Source of the DNA: Leguminivora glycinivorella
Lineage: Eukaryota; Arthropoda; Insecta; Lepidoptera; Tortricidae
Direction of reading: 5' to 3'
Assembly (NCBI RefSeq): GCF_023078275.1
Contig: NC_062982.1
Coordinates: forward strand, 9,498,880 to 9,562,879
Length of the DNA: 64,000 nt
Part shown: in pieces, positions 12,667-24,104 of the stretch
Layout of the letters: every line of letters begins with the position of its first letter
Position numbering within the stretch: position 1 is the first letter of the stretch
Notes under the pieces: model-generated
The model's database searches: none
What the model saw: only the letters and a program-made list of their open reading frames with translations
Told to the model about the DNA's origin: nothing
Position numbers and translations under genes: made by a program

Positions 12667-12861
12667 ATGGAAACAGCAAAGTCTCAAAAGAAAACCAGGG
12701 AAGACATTTTTGAAGCCAAAAGAAAAGCTAGCCGAATACGTCATGAAAAACCAGTTTTTCCTTCCCGTGGCTGCAATCCATTTTTCTTTTACGACCGGAT
12801 CATGTGGGAAACTATAAGAAAGAGTGTTTTTAAACGTTATACTTATGTTGTATATGATTAA
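12667..12861 (+). CDS. Small basic ORF, 64 codons, unrecognised
   Basis: ATG to TAA encodes a Lys/Arg-rich half (METAKSQKKTREDIFEAKR) and an aromatic half with SRGCNPFFFYDRIMWET. An acceptor-like TTTTTGTAG lies five bases before the ATG. I know no family for it. It may be an isolated exon, a retrocopied fragment or chance. No neighbouring coding signal was found. Confidence 0.22.
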   Translation: METAKSQKKTREDIFEAKRKASRIRHEKPVFPSRGCNPFFFYDRIMWETIRKSVFKRYTYVVYD

Positions 12862-13175
12862 AATTATAATATTTTCACCACACCAACTGATAAAAACTCT
12901 TGATTATTTGAAAACGGATAGCAAAAATTTCATTTTATCCACAAGAGTGCAAAGTATTTAAAAAAAATGTAACTTGATGTCATAAGCTAGCTGGTAGAAT
13001 TTACTAATATGTAAATGATAATTTTGAATCATACATATTGAATAAATTGATGGATTTTATTTAAGTAACTAGCTTTTACCCGCGGCTTCGCCCGCGTAAT
13101 AAAAGTATTCTTATTGAAACGTTTACAAAAAATAAGATTTTCATTTGGATGCGTAGGTTTCTTTGTAAATACATC

Positions 13176-13532
13176 ATCACCATTCCCTTGCCCTTTTCCC
13201 ATTATTTGGGGTCGGCGCAGCAGATCATCTTCCTCCATTTCTCTCTATCAACCGTCATTTCCATACTAATACCTTTCACTCTCATATCGTTGTTCACACA
13301 TTCCATCCATCTTTTTTTAGGCCTTCCACTACCATTGTATCCATCCACTTTCATATTTACCACTCGTTTTATAACATTGCTTTCATCCCTCCGCATTACA
13401 TGCCCAATTGCCCATACCATGCTAATCTACTTCCTCTCAATTTCTCTGTCACTGGTGCTACTTTCAGGCTTCCTCTTATATACTCATTCCGAATCCTATC
13501 CAGTCTTGTCACACCACACATCCAAATACATC
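13176..13532 (-). mobile_element. 5'-truncated RTE-like insertion with 9-bp target duplication
   Basis: AAATACATC occurs at 13167-13175 and again at 13524-13532. Helitron B has the uninterrupted site. The insert, read on the minus strand, encodes the tail of an RT ORF (WAIGHVMRRDESNVIKRVV, then a GRPKKRW motif) and finishes GGAAAAGGGCAAGGGAATGG plus TGATG. This is the typical C-terminus and 3' end of RTE-like elements. Confidence 0.88.
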
Positions 13533-14100
13533 TGTCCGCGATTATTTCGATTAAGGTAAAGCGGGGCAATTCTCGACTGGGGGGCCATTGTAACTGATCT
13601 ATTTGCTGTACGGTCCGGTTTTGGCTGACTGTACCTTATACATATTACTATTGTTTTTAAATAAATTCTTGCAATGATTGTAGAATTGTTACACAGCGAC
13701 CACAGCGTAGGTAGTAGGTACGAATATGTATGTCAGTTTAATATGTAGTTATACGCGATTAAGTCCCGGTTTTTAAAAATAAAAATAATTAGGTACGTAT
13801 TTTAAATATATAAATATTTATACCGGGGGAAACTTCATACAACCCACATAGCCAGTATCTCGACGCTATGGTCGGTAGGGTAAAAAGTACTTCCTTGCAT
13901 TATCGCTTAATTTTTTTTCCATTTTGCTTATACTTATTGCAAACGTAAACATATAAAAGGCAAGCAAAACAACGATCTTCTCACAGCACATTGAATGTAA
14001 TAGTTATTAGGGATGCAGGATACTCGCCGATGCCTACTTACTAATCCCTTCCCACTGAGCCACCTGCATTTTACACTGCCTAGATATCGATTGCAGACCG

Positions 14101-14915
14101 ATTATTCCGACCCCAATCCCTATTCTTATCCCCGTTCCTATCTCTATCTTTGTCTCCGTCCCCGTCCCGTCCCTGTCGCCGTCCCTCCCCTATCCCTATC
14201 CCCGTCGCCGTCCCTCCCCTATCCCTATCCCCGTCCCCGTTCCATATTTTTATCCCTATCCCTATCCCGATCCCGATCCCGATCCCGATCCCGATCCCGA
14301 TCCCTATCCCTATCCCGATCCCGATCCCGATCCCTATCCCTATCCCTATCCCTATCCCTATCCCTATCCCTATCCCTATCCCGATCCCGATCCCGATCCC
14401 TATCCCTATCCCTATCCCTATCCCGATCCCTATCCCTATCCCTATCCCTATCCCGATCCCGATCCCGATCCCTATGCCTATCCCTATCCCTATCCCTATC
14501 CCTATCCCGATCCCGATCCCGATCCCTATCCCTATCCCTATCCCTATCCCTATCCCTATCCCTATCCCGATCCCGATCCCGATCCCTATCCCTATCCCTA
14601 TCCCTATCCCTATCCCTATCCCTATCCCTATCCCTATCCCTATCCCTATCCCGATCCCGATCCCTATCCCTATCCCGATCCCGATCCCTATCCCTATCCC
14701 GATCCCGATCCCTATCCCTATCCCTATCCCTATCCCTATCCCGATCCCGATCCCGATCCCTATCCCTATCCCTATCCCTATCCCAATCCCTATCCCGATC
14801 CCGATCCCGATCCCGATCCCGATCCCTATCCCTATCCCTATCCCTATCCCGATCCCGATCCCTATCCCTATCCCGATCCTTATCCCTATCCCTAACCCTA
14901 TCCCGTTCCTGTGCC

Positions 14916-14959
<44 letters not shown>

Positions 14960-14990
14960 GACCTGGACCTGTCCCTGTCCTTGCCCCTGT
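14101..14990. repeat. Hexanucleotide satellite (CCCTAT/CCCGAT)n in Helitron A
   Basis: About 890 bases of 6-bp units, mostly CCCTAT interspersed with blocks of CCCGAT, grading to CCCTGT at the right end and CCCGTC at the left. The 335- and 287-codon frames (SLSLS, PIPIP) are translations of the repeat. Confidence 0.95.
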
Positions 14991-15004
14991 CAAATTATCA
15001 TGAT

Positions 15005-16446
15005 AGGAGGTGAACTTTGAAAAATCCTTTCTTAGTGCTCCTCTAAGGAACTTCCGTGTCAATTTGAAATCTCTTGAACCAGAAGTAAAGATAAAAACTA
15101 AAGCTATACTTATGGCTATTTTGGATATTTTAACCCCATTGCACAACAACAGGGGAGAAAATTTCTTTTCCACCTCGTTAGATTTTAAAATAGTTGTATT
15201 TATCGTGATCAGCGACCCGATAAACAATAAAAACGATACACATATTGTGTTTTTGACTTTAGGGGTCAAATTTTCAAAAATCCTGAAACACGTATTTAGT
15301 CATATGTCTTTAGGAATCCTCCTGTGAAGTTTCGAATAAAATAGTCAAACTAATCTTGTTTCCCCATACAAACTTTGAACCCCCATTTCACCCTTTTAAG
15401 AGGAGAATTTTGAAAAATCCTTTCTTAGTGCTCCTCTACGCCATATAAGGAACCTGTGTGCCAAATTTGAATTCTCTAGGACCAGCGGTTTCGGCTGTGT
15501 GTTGATATGTCAATCAGTCAGTCAATATCTTCTTTTATATATTCAAACCCCATTGCACCACAACAGGGGAGAAGGTATTTCACTTCCGCCTCGTTAGATT
15601 TTAAAAACGTTGTATTTATCGTGATCAGCGACCCGATAAACCCTAAAAACGATACCCATATTGATTTTTTGACTTTATCACCCCCTTTCACCCTTTTAGG
15701 GATTAAATTTTCAAAAAACCTGAAACACGTATTCAGTCATATGTCTTAAGGAATCTTCCTGTGAAGTTTCGAATAAAATAGTCAAACTAATCTTGCTTCC
15801 CCATACAAACTTTGAACCCCCATTTGACCCCCTTAGGAAGTGAATTTTGGAAAATCCTTTCTTAGTGCTCCTGAGACACTATATAAGGAACCTACTTGCC
15901 AAATTTGAAATCTCTAGGATCAGCGGTTTCGGCTGTGTATTGATATGTCAGGCAGTCAGTCAATATCTTCTTTTATATATTTTTTTGATATTTAAACCCC
16001 ATTGCACCACAACAGGGGAGAAGGTATTTAACTTCCGCCTCGTTAGATTTTAAAAACGTTGTATTTATCGTGATCAGCCACCCGATAAACCATAAAAACG
16101 ATACCCATATTGATTTTTTGACTTTATCACCCCCTTTTCACCCTTTTAGGGATAAAATTTTCAAAAAACCTGAAACACGTATTCAGTCATATGTCTTAAG
16201 GAATCTTCCTGTGAAGTTTCGAATAAAATAGTCAAACTAATCTTGTTTCCCCATACAAACTTTGAACCCCCATTTGACCCCCTTAGGAGGTGAATTTTGG
16301 AAAATCCTTTCTTAGTGCTCCTCTACACTATATAAGGAACCTACGTGCCAAATTTGAAATCTCTAGGACCAGCGGTTTCGGCTGTGCGTTGATATGTCAG
16401 TCAGTCAGTCAGTCAGTCAGTCAGCTTCTTCTTTTATATATTTAGA
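15005..16446 (-). repeat. Tandem 430-460 bp units at the 5' side of Helitron A
   Basis: The landmark TTTGGCAC(G/A)TAGGTTCCTTATAT (minus strand) and the TTTTATTCGAAACTTCACAGG segment recur at about 440-bp steps. The outermost unit carries the TGAC microsatellite next to the terminal TC. Units nearer the satellite are more degenerate. Confidence 0.85.
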
Positions 16447-16519
16447 TTTGATATTTCATAGTGAGTAATTCGATTCAATTCGTGTTGGTGTAGTGAAAAA
16501 TAATTGTGTTTTACTCGGT

Positions 16520-16690
16520 GGCAAAGTTTGTTCAACCTTCGTGCCTTGAAACCCTCACAACGCTCAAGATTCCACTTCTCGAACCACCACTTCGCGGTTT
16601 AATATTGGAATGTTTCGCTTGCTCGAGTATCAATATTGGCACGTGCGGTTAAACAACAACTTTGCTCCTTGTAAAACAAATACGTAACTA
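16520..16690. repeat. Fragment of the TTTGCTCCTTGTAAAAC repeat family
   Basis: TTTAATATTGGAATGTTTCGCTTGCTCG and CACGTGCGGTTAAA match 46865-46975, and the general layout resembles the repeats at 30.0-31.5 and 51.0-51.8 kb. Boundaries are unclear. Confidence 0.45.
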
Positions 16691-17399
16691 TTTTATTAAA
16701 ATTAGAACACGAGTATATTTTTATTAATAACTACTAAATTGTGTTTTGTAATAGACAATAGTGTTTATCATTCGTCTGTTCGATTATCGATTACAAACGA
16801 TTATTGATATTTATTGTAGAACGAACAACACTAGTCGCTAAATTTGACGGACGAATGAGAAATGGGCTGTACTACGAAGTCGAAGCGATACGCGAGAGTA
16901 TCGCTAGTCTCATATTCATCATCTCTTTAACACACATGGTCGATCAAACGCTTAAAGCAAACGCAGCAATGCAATGTAAACGCCGGTTTGTAACGTAATT
17001 CTATAGTTACTTAGGTACATCCTTGGACGCATAAATAAAAATACGGAAAAAATGATTAAAAATGAATTCACGCACAATATTATTTAAAAATTACTTACGG
17101 AAATATGTTTTTGTTTTTGTGCGCTGGAAATATTTGGGCTGGTGCAGTTAATTATCATGCAATGAGGCATTTTGTATTTTTTTTCTTACGTGCGGCTGCA
17201 ACAGCTGACGTATGTGGACTGTCATTAGAAATGGCCATCTCAGTGGCTGCCACTGAGTTCGGACACGCGAAGTAGATACATTTGCTTCTTCTAGTGTATA
17301 TTCATTTCTGTGCATCAGTCCGAAAATATCGTAGGTGACCGTTCTGTCTGCCAGCTATCATTCAGCTATCATAGCTTCATACTAGACAGCACTAGTAAC

Positions 17400-17655
17400 G
17401 CCAAGTTTTTAATAAGAAGCCCTAGCGTGTACCGTGGCTCCACTCTATCTCACAGAGAACCTCCTATAGAGTGGCAGTCTTGTATATTTGGTTCGCGATA
17501 CGAGTCACCAGTGTTTGGGGTGCGAGGAGCGGGCGGGGAATGTGTTAAGCGCGCTGTGATTGGCCGTTTCAAGGACGGCGGGCAGTCGCGCCAGATGAAA
17601 AGGGACAGAAGTATGACTGTCCCTCTACTGACGCGTAAGTGGCCAATGTAAGTTG
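17400..17655. repeat. Likely interspersed repeat (GCGCGCTGTGATTGGCCG)
   Basis: A GC-rich block in AT-rich surroundings (ACCGTGGCTCCACTCTATCT ... CAAGGACGGCGGGCAGTCGC). CTCCTATAGAGTGG looks like part of an inverted pair with CCACTCTATC. I recognise it only as repeat-like and see no gene. Confidence 0.35.
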
Positions 17656-17973
17656 ACCTATGCCGGCTCTGAATAAATTATAAATATGACTTATTTGTGG
17701 AATGTAATGCCGTCTGTTTTTAAATTTGAGCTTCTTGTTACCTTTCCACACCATTTCACACTACAGGTGGACATCTTTAAGGCATCAAAATACCCTTTTC
17801 CAATTTTTTTGTGCGAAAAACACGCGCTGCTTTCGGGTCTGTTACTTGGTCGATACTGATCGGGCACGGCGAGCGCCCGCGCTTATATCAGTGCAAATAC
17901 TAGGAAGGCTGGCCACCGCGAGTCGTCTTGTAATAGATGTCTATAGGGGTTGGTCTGTGCTCTATCTACTATA

Positions 17974-18225
17974 CAACCTGTTTTTATTGAATTCCGTTAA
18001 CTTTAAGGGCAGGTTCTTTACATCATATACAATTAATTTCTGTAAGAAACAAGCGTCTTAACTTTTACGGTTATCAAGTTATTAAAATAATTAAGATAAT
18101 TACTGACAGCCTTTACCAATTCCTAATGTTATTTGTTTTGACATGTGCCGGCAATCACTTGACACTAACTTGAATGTAATTCTTAAAGGTCTCTCACACT
18201 AATAAATTCATTTATTATGTATGAC
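17974..18225. mobile_element. TIR element, CACCRTG family (copy 2, right end lost)
   Basis: It starts CAACCTGTTTTTATTGAATT after TA, followed by the shared GTTAACTTTAAGG, GGTTATCAAG and TTGTTTTGACATGTGCCGG landmarks. It is truncated after the TTCATTTATTATGTATG segment. Confidence 0.65.
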
Positions 18226-18655
18226 AACGTTGAAATTTTCACAAGCCGCCATTGATATATAGGCATTTTACACAGTATTTTATAAATACATGTAAAATAA
18301 AAAGCGCTAATGACCACACATACCTAAATGTCGCATGTATTCGCCATTGAAGCTATTTAGTATTCAAGTTCAGTCTGCTTAAGTAAAAGTCACCCCAATG
18401 ACTCTGCATCCCTCTAATGTACGTTTAATGGGTTGCTCACATGAAATAATGTGTATATGACCTAAATTTTCGTAGCTACTATGCTGGTATTTTGCATGAA
18501 TTATTGCTCTCATGAGTGATAGAAATTAGGTCATAAAAATACCCATTAGACTCATTAGTGAAGAAGTTACGTTTTTAGAAAAGATTGTGCAATTAAATAT
18601 TACATACCTACTTGTAAATGACTAAAGAGGCACTAATGTCACTTTTATAATTCTA

Positions 18656-18919
18656 CTAGCTTTTGCCGGCGGCTTCGCTCGCGTTTAATTCGAAAATTGC
18701 AGAATGCTCCATACAAACTTCCACCCCCCCCCCCCTACCCCTCCCCCCCATTTTAGGGAAGTGGGGGGTTAGAAAGAGACAAATGGTAGCCTATGTCACT
18801 CTCCGTCCCGCCAACTATCTCCACTTAAAAAATCACGTCTATTCGTCGCTCCGTTTTGCCGTGTAAGATGGACAAACAAACTGACACACACACTTTCCCA
18901 TTTATAATATTAGTATGGA
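18656..18919 (-). mobile_element. Small non-autonomous Helitron (copy 1, minus)
   Basis: Minus strand 5' end TCCATACTAATATTATAAA, 3' end GCAAAAGCTAG preceded by a GCGAGCGAAGCC hairpin, with host T beyond the CTAG. It has an internal poly-C run at 18722-18750. It is the same family as 31633, 44957, 50898/57948 and 61798. Confidence 0.82.
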
Positions 18920-19082
18920 AGTATTGATAACACACAGACACAACAGAGACAGTAAGTTACACAAACACAGTAAGTGTCAAACATGTGGTAGGGCTACTTG
19001 TGTCCATAATAATTATTGTGATTTACAGTCTGATAAAAGTGGGAAAATGACTTGTATGAAACATGGATTGGGGTGTTGCTTA

Positions 19083-19281
19083 TTTTATCGAATTCAAAAT
19101 GTTCTATGTCTCACCCCTTAAAAACAAACGAAAAAAAAAAATTCTATGAGGCATCAAAATTTTCAATGTGTGGTAGTGACTCTTAAAATGTAATGAAAAG
19201 TTTTGAATTTTTTTTAAGTTTTTTTAGTGGCAAAGTACAATTTAAGGGGGTGAGACATACAATATTTTAACTTCGATAAAA
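19083..19281. mobile_element. Palindromic MITE (TTTTATCGAA ... TTCGATAAAA)
   Basis: The left arm carries ATGTCTCACCCCTTAAA and the right arm TTTAAGGGGGTGAGACAT, with TTTTATCGA/TCGATAAAA at the tips. The interior is A/T runs. Confidence 0.65.
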
Positions 19282-19289
19282 TCAGAAAC

Positions 19290-20470
19290 ACCATATTCCG
19301 GATGTCGCCAATCACCCTTATCCCTTATGATTTATGTAAACATAACGACACTATAGCTTGCCTGTTGCATAGTTAACTAGTTACCAACCTGACTAACTTT
19401 TTTAATCTGACTCAGAGTAGAATATTAAAATGCGGTGTCACATTTCAAATTACATTGACAAAGTTAATTTAAACCTTGGTTTCGAGGGACATAAATAAAT
19501 ATCATTTGTCGCCAATTTCGACGGCACACTTTTTTCGATGGTTATTGAGTTTTCGGGGTGGATTTTGAAGGTTATTTGATTTTGTGTGACAATTTCTATA
19601 CCGACTCACGAATGACTCTTGCCACTGCAAATACACAGTGTGTAAATCTAATACTTAGATCAAGCAAACGTATCTACTTACTTAGCGTGTCAAATGAACT
19701 CAGTAAAATTCACTGAGTTGTCCGTCTTTAATCGCAGCTTGCAGCTATCGGGCGACAATTTTTGTACATTGAAGTCAACAAAAACATTAAAAATGCCTCG
19801 TTACGTGATATTTAATTGCAACAACACAGAAGTTATGAACACTCAAGGGCCTGAGACATATTTAAAATCGCAGGCAAGTAATAACTTCAGTACAAAATCT
19901 GACACGCTTGGCCCCTATACAAATAGATGAACTTGTTTTTTCTATCTAAATCTAGTTAATATAAGCGAATCTCTTAACAGTGCAAGAAATATATGTAATT
20001 AGGTAGATAACTTTTACTTAAATTTGGAATTAATAATTTATCCATGCTTGATAATTTGGCCCACAATGTAATGAAAACATACTCGTTAAACGCTCGTTGG
20101 CAGTTACTTTTAAACACTCATATGGCGTATGTAATGTCATTAATAACTGCCAGCGCAATTGCATTTGCAGTTCATTGCTAATTATTTAAAAATTTATTAT
20201 GGTATGAAAATTAAGAGTAACTTAAAACACCTCTTAATTAATCATGACACTAACTATTAAGCATTGTTTAAAAGTATTGTGATTTGTGATTGTTTTAATT
20301 TTAGACATTTTTGTAAATATGAAATAAATCTATCTTTATCTTTAATTAATTATGTCTTGTTTAATTTTTTGTCCGTATATGTTTTACACACTATGCAGTC
20401 CCATAGTTGATATTACCTCAGATTTACCGTCCTAAATTATACCACATTGCATCTTTATAAGTACCAAATC
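19290..20470. other. Intergenic DNA without recognised gene
   Basis: AT-rich. Short frames only, none with recognisable composition. An AATAAA-like end at 20320 may be a retroelement scrap. Confidence 0.35.
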
Positions 20471-20477
20471 TCGATTC

Positions 20478-20560
20478 TATTAGGGTACGCTGGTTCGATT
20501 CCAGCCTCAGGCACTGGAGGCCTTGGTCACTTTTTCTTTCATATGTGTAATTTATATCGG
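20478..20560 (+). mobile_element. tRNA-like SINE fragment
   Basis: The B-box-like GGTTCGATTCC is embedded in CTGGTTCGATTCCAGCC and followed by CACTGGAGGCCTTGGTCAC. The upstream A-box is missing, so it cannot be a tRNA gene. Confidence 0.4.
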
Positions 20561-21002
20561 TTTTTAATTTACCAAACCTCGATCGGTACCTACATATTTT
20601 ATATCAAAGATACCTACAGATGATTCTCAACATTAAAACGAAGTACCTACCTAGTACTTTACCGTCTGTCATTTTATTTTAAAAGCTATTTTCTGCAGAG
20701 AATCATTTATGCAAAGCCTTCGTTCTCATTTAAAAATGCAATCAAAATCTTTGCTACAAATATAAACGATTTTTTAATAACGCTAAAAGGAATGAGATAT
20801 TTTATTTAATAAATGATTGCACAATCCGTCAGCTTGAAAAACTCGTCAGCTCAGCGGGTCTCGTTTTTAATTACATACATAACGTGTACAAAGTGTGTAA
20901 AAACACCTATTAATAAAGGTGTTCTGTGAAATACCGCATAACTTTCATCGAAATTTCGCTCTAAAGTGCTCGAGTTATTAAAATGAAGCGAGTATAGGTA
21001 TA

Positions 21003-21383
21003 CATCGTGTTTTTGTTGAATTCCGTTAACTTCGGCATATAGTTAGGTCCATTATAGGAAACAGAATAGCATAGTTAGTTTTTTTTAATTCGTAACTTTT
21101 TTCTGAAAAACGCCATACACCTGCGATAGATGTTATATCAATTGCTGTTAAGAAACGGGCTTTGCGCGTTCGATATGCGATTGACATGTCATAGTTTTGA
21201 CACTTACTTAGTGTGAGTTAATTTTAAAGCCCGTTTCTCAATCAACAATTGAAGTAACATCTGTCGCAAGTGTATGGTTTTATTAGAAAAATACGAATTT
21301 AAGAAAACTAACTATGCCCTTCTATTTCCTATAATGGACCTAACTATATGCCGAAGTTAACGTAATTCAATAAAAACACGATG
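21003..21383. mobile_element. TIR element, CACCRTG-related (copy 3, TA-flanked palindrome)
   Basis: CATCGTGTTTTTGTTGAATT at the left and AATTCAATAAAAACACGATG at the right, each with TA outside. Complementarity extends over GTTAACTTCGGCATATAG and AGGTCCATTATAGGAAA. The arms look younger than in copies 1 and 2. Confidence 0.82.
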
Positions 21384-21395
21384 TATATGTAGTAC

Positions 21396-21642
21396 TGTAA
21401 GAGAGTCGGCCTATCAGTGGAGAGCATCCAAACATTTAAACAACGCTTTGAATCAATATTTTTTTATATTTTAGGAGCTAAGTACAACCGTTCACTCTCA
21501 ATGGCTGCTTCTATATGAATGCACCATTGAAGTGTCTGTTTTCCTTGACGTTCTTATACTGTTCCAATTTTAAATCAGGGACTGCCAGTCAGCGACCATG
21601 ACTGCTGTAAAAGGTTTCATTCTGAATGCGAAACCTCTTACA
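21396..21642 (-). repeat. LTR (3' LTR in the minus orientation)
   Basis: 247 bp, TGTAAGAG...CTCTTACA. A polypurine tract adjoins it at 21643-21656. Confidence 0.88.
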
Positions 21643-22339
21643 TATCCCTCCCCCTTATGTTAGAAGCAGCCATTGTTCACAATACTACACCCTATCCTAT
21701 CCTATTCTACCCTAACTACCGGTTGGCCCTACCTAAGCCAGGCCCCCCTACACACAAAAAAAAATCTCCTAACACCCAATAGTGACAGCCTCATTCAAGG
21801 TAGCCAACATCTAACGCTCTTTGCGTGGTTGCCTAGTCCACGGTTGAGACCGCCATAATTTGGATAGTTGGACTATAGCCAAGGTCCTCGCAAATTAGTC
21901 AGATATGGACTATGGTTAGGAAAACCAATGGCAAAAACCTAACCCCTGCCCATCGACTAAACCCTTTTATTTTGAACTTTCTGACAGCTAATTGTCTGTG
22001 GCCATGACTAGATGACATTGACATGACAGCTGTTAGCAAATTCACCTAACTTCAAGTAAAAAAACAAGGCAAAACGTTTATTTCACATGAAAAAACATAA
22101 TAAATTTTGAAGATGCCGATTCTTGTTGGCGGTGGCGTTGAAGTGGGGGCTTCTCATGGCCGCCAATCTTCCCGCCGCGCCGGTTGCGAAGTGAAGTGGA
22201 GCCCGAACGGCTCATGAAGATTGCTGCAGCTGCAGTGCGCTGCACGTTGGTGATGACGACGAAGTGGGGGTTGCATATGACCGCCAGCCAATCTTCCCGA
22301 GGCTTCATGCATAAGTTTATCAATAATTAATAAATTAAA

Positions 22340-22810
22340 CTTAAAATATAATAACGAAAGTAATACGTTATTAACATTAGTAAATAACGCGCTCCTTCAA
22401 CCATTAGGAACTATAAGGCTAAATATCGTTTTTGGAAGCGCAGTTTTTACATATACATTTCAGGTATTGAACTTACCACGTGACCAGTTCATTTTGGGTA
22501 CTGACTTCGCAGAAGATTACAAGGCAGATATTAATTACGAAACGGGACAAGCAATATTATTAAATAAGTTTGCTTCACCACTATTACGCCGTCAAGAAAT
22601 CGAAATATGGCTTTCTCAAACAAATAACGAATCGCCAACAAAGGATACTTCAGTAAACGCTGTCATCATCCAGAAATCAGGGGACATACCCATAATCAAG
22701 GATGGCGATCTTCAATTAAACCAACACAGAGAATTATTTAGTATTACGGAAGACATCAACTCCATAAAGGTAAATGAAAATTTAACACATACCCCGCACC
22801 TCCACCATGT
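22340..22810 (+). pseudogene. Retropepsin-like fragment (antisense inside the LTR element)
   Basis: On the + strand codons from about 22350 read NALLQPLGTIRLNIVFGS, then an F.V-type strand, then FILGTDFAEDYKADINYETG. This matches the C-terminal half of a retroviral-type aspartic protease (the ILGxDF motif). The catalytic DT/SG half is missing. The frame runs into the LTR and stops at 22886. A Gypsy pol origin is likely. Being antisense to PBS and PPT, it cannot be expressed as part of this element's genomic RNA. Confidence 0.6.
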
Positions 22811-23054
22811 AAGAGAGTCGGCCTATCAGTGGAGAGCATCCAAACATTTAAACAACGCTTTGAATCAATATTTTTTTATATTTTAGGAGCTAAGTACAAC
22901 CGTTCACTCTCAATGGCTGCTTCTATATGAATGCACCATTGAAGTGTCTGTTTTCCTTGACGTTCTTATACTGTTCCAATTTTAAATCAGGGACTGCCAG
23001 TCAGCGACCATGACTGCTGTAAAAGGTTTCATTCTGAATGCGAAACCTCTTACA
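22808..23054 (-). repeat. LTR (5' LTR in the minus orientation)
   Basis: 247 bp, matching the other LTR at every base I compared. The proposed primer-binding site is at 22792-22807. Confidence 0.88.
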
Positions 23055-23452
23055 GTACCTACATTCATTTTGCATTCATGAACGGATATATTAAACTTTT
23101 ACTCAAACGTGTCTACTCTCTTGTGGAAGTTCACGTTAATTGATGAATAATTAAAGGTATACCTATATATTTAAACATAATAAATGAGTAAGAAATACAC
23201 GAATTTTCCGCCCTCCGGCCGGAAAATGACAAATTTCAGGCCGCTGCGCTGCACGAAGTTACCGCCTCCCGGCTCCGTCGAACAGAAAAACAGAAACGTT
23301 TTATGTCATTCTAGATGAGGTACAAAAAAGAAAAAAAAAACTTAAAATGAGTTCGCCCTTTTGAGTGCACAGAAAATCCTACATTCATAATACAGTTTCT
23401 TTTTGTACGGCTACTTATTTTGCCCGGTTTTATGAAATCGTATTCAGCCGGT

Positions 23453-23571
23453 CTAGCCAAATGACAATTGTTGACGCTAGACCCCGATTGAAACTCAGTC
23501 TGGCTCTGTCGCGCCAATACGGAAGAGCGAGAGATATCGTAAACGTTAGTGCATTTGGCTAGTACCCTGGT
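23453..23571. mobile_element. Short MITE, TAGCCGAATGGCA family (copy 2, diverged)
   Basis: TCTAGCCAAATGACAATTG ... TGCATTTGGCTAGTACC ends and the CTGGCTCTGTCGCGCCAATA core. Confidence 0.65.
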
Positions 23572-23747
23572 AAAGCGGTAACCATAGACCTAAGGGAAAG
23601 GGGCTAGCCTAAAAACGTGAGTCGCCCACGCTAGCGTTACTTTTAAGAGGCTGACGACTGCCAATGACCTTGAATTAATTTTACTTTAGCAGTTTTTTTA
23701 AGAAAATTAGTACCGGAATAATATTGTTTTACAAGTAACATACAAGC

Positions 23748-24103
23748 GGTATAAAAACTTCTATAATAATTTATTAAGAAAATTAAAAAATGAATATGAG
23801 CGAAATCAATTGATATCTAACAACAAAAATCCTAAGAAACTATGGAGCACAATCAAAAATATTTGCAACATCTCTAAAAAGCCAGCACATCAGCTTGATT
23901 TACTGGATCCCGTTGACCCCGTCCAATCCTTAAATAACTGCAACAACTTTTTTTCTTCGGTAGGCAAAAACCTAGCATATGAAATTACTTCTCAAACCGG
24001 GGAAACTGAAGAAAGTTTAGCCTCCAAAGTAAATATGAATGTAAGCCCCCTGAACTCTTTCTTCATGCACCCGACCGACCCAAAGGAAATTAGAGGCATT
24101 TAA
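23748..24103 (+). pseudogene. Retrotransposon ORF2 linker region, before the deletion
   Basis: In-frame NNKNPKKLWSTIKNI and a NNFFSSVGKNLA segment are typical of the stretch between endonuclease and RT in Jockey-clade ORF2. It ends TDPKEIRGI and a TAA created at the deletion junction. Confidence 0.75.
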
Positions 24104-24104
24104 T

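Larger units (their letters stand above)
13069..16446 (-). mobile_element. Non-autonomous Helitron A (3.4 kb) with hexanucleotide satellite
   Basis: On the minus strand it begins TCTAAATATATAAAAGAAG at 16446 and ends AAAAGCTAG at 13069, with host A before and host T after, as Helitrons require. A hairpin (CGCGG...CCGCG) lies just upstream of CTAG. Inside are three to four tandem copies of a 430-460 bp unit (TGAC repeats plus CGCACAGCCGAAACCGCTGG), then the hexamer tract, then the tail. There is no Rep/helicase ORF. Arm B at 31924-35007 is the same element inverted. An RTE insert at 13176-13523 is private to this copy. Confidence 0.88.
21396..23054 (-). mobile_element. Non-autonomous LTR retrotransposon, 1.66 kb, identical LTRs
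   Basis: Two 247-bp direct repeats (21396-21642 and 22808-23054) begin TGTAAGAG and end CTCTTACA. By eye they are identical. GTAC lies directly outside both (21392-21395 and 23055-23058), a 4-bp target duplication as in Gypsy-type elements. On the minus strand TGGTGGAGGTGCGGGG directly follows the LTR and fits a primer-binding site, and AAGGGGGAGGGATA directly precedes the other LTR and fits a polypurine tract. Neither signal is present in the other direction. The 1.17-kb interior lacks gag-pol, apart from a protease-like piece on the opposite strand. Confidence 0.85.

Noticed and set aside
14101..14990. Interstitial telomere repeat
   Set aside because: Lepidopteran telomeres are TTAGG; the unit here is AGGGAT/AGGGAC and lies inside a Helitron.
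14013..15020. 335- and 287-codon frames (Ser-Leu and Pro-Ile repeats)
   Set aside because: They are the three-frame translation of a 6-bp satellite inside a Helitron; every frame is open because the unit contains no stop.
22078..22323. 81-codon minus-strand frame in the LTR element as gag
   Set aside because: No zinc knuckle or other gag landmark; low-complexity GC-rich segment.
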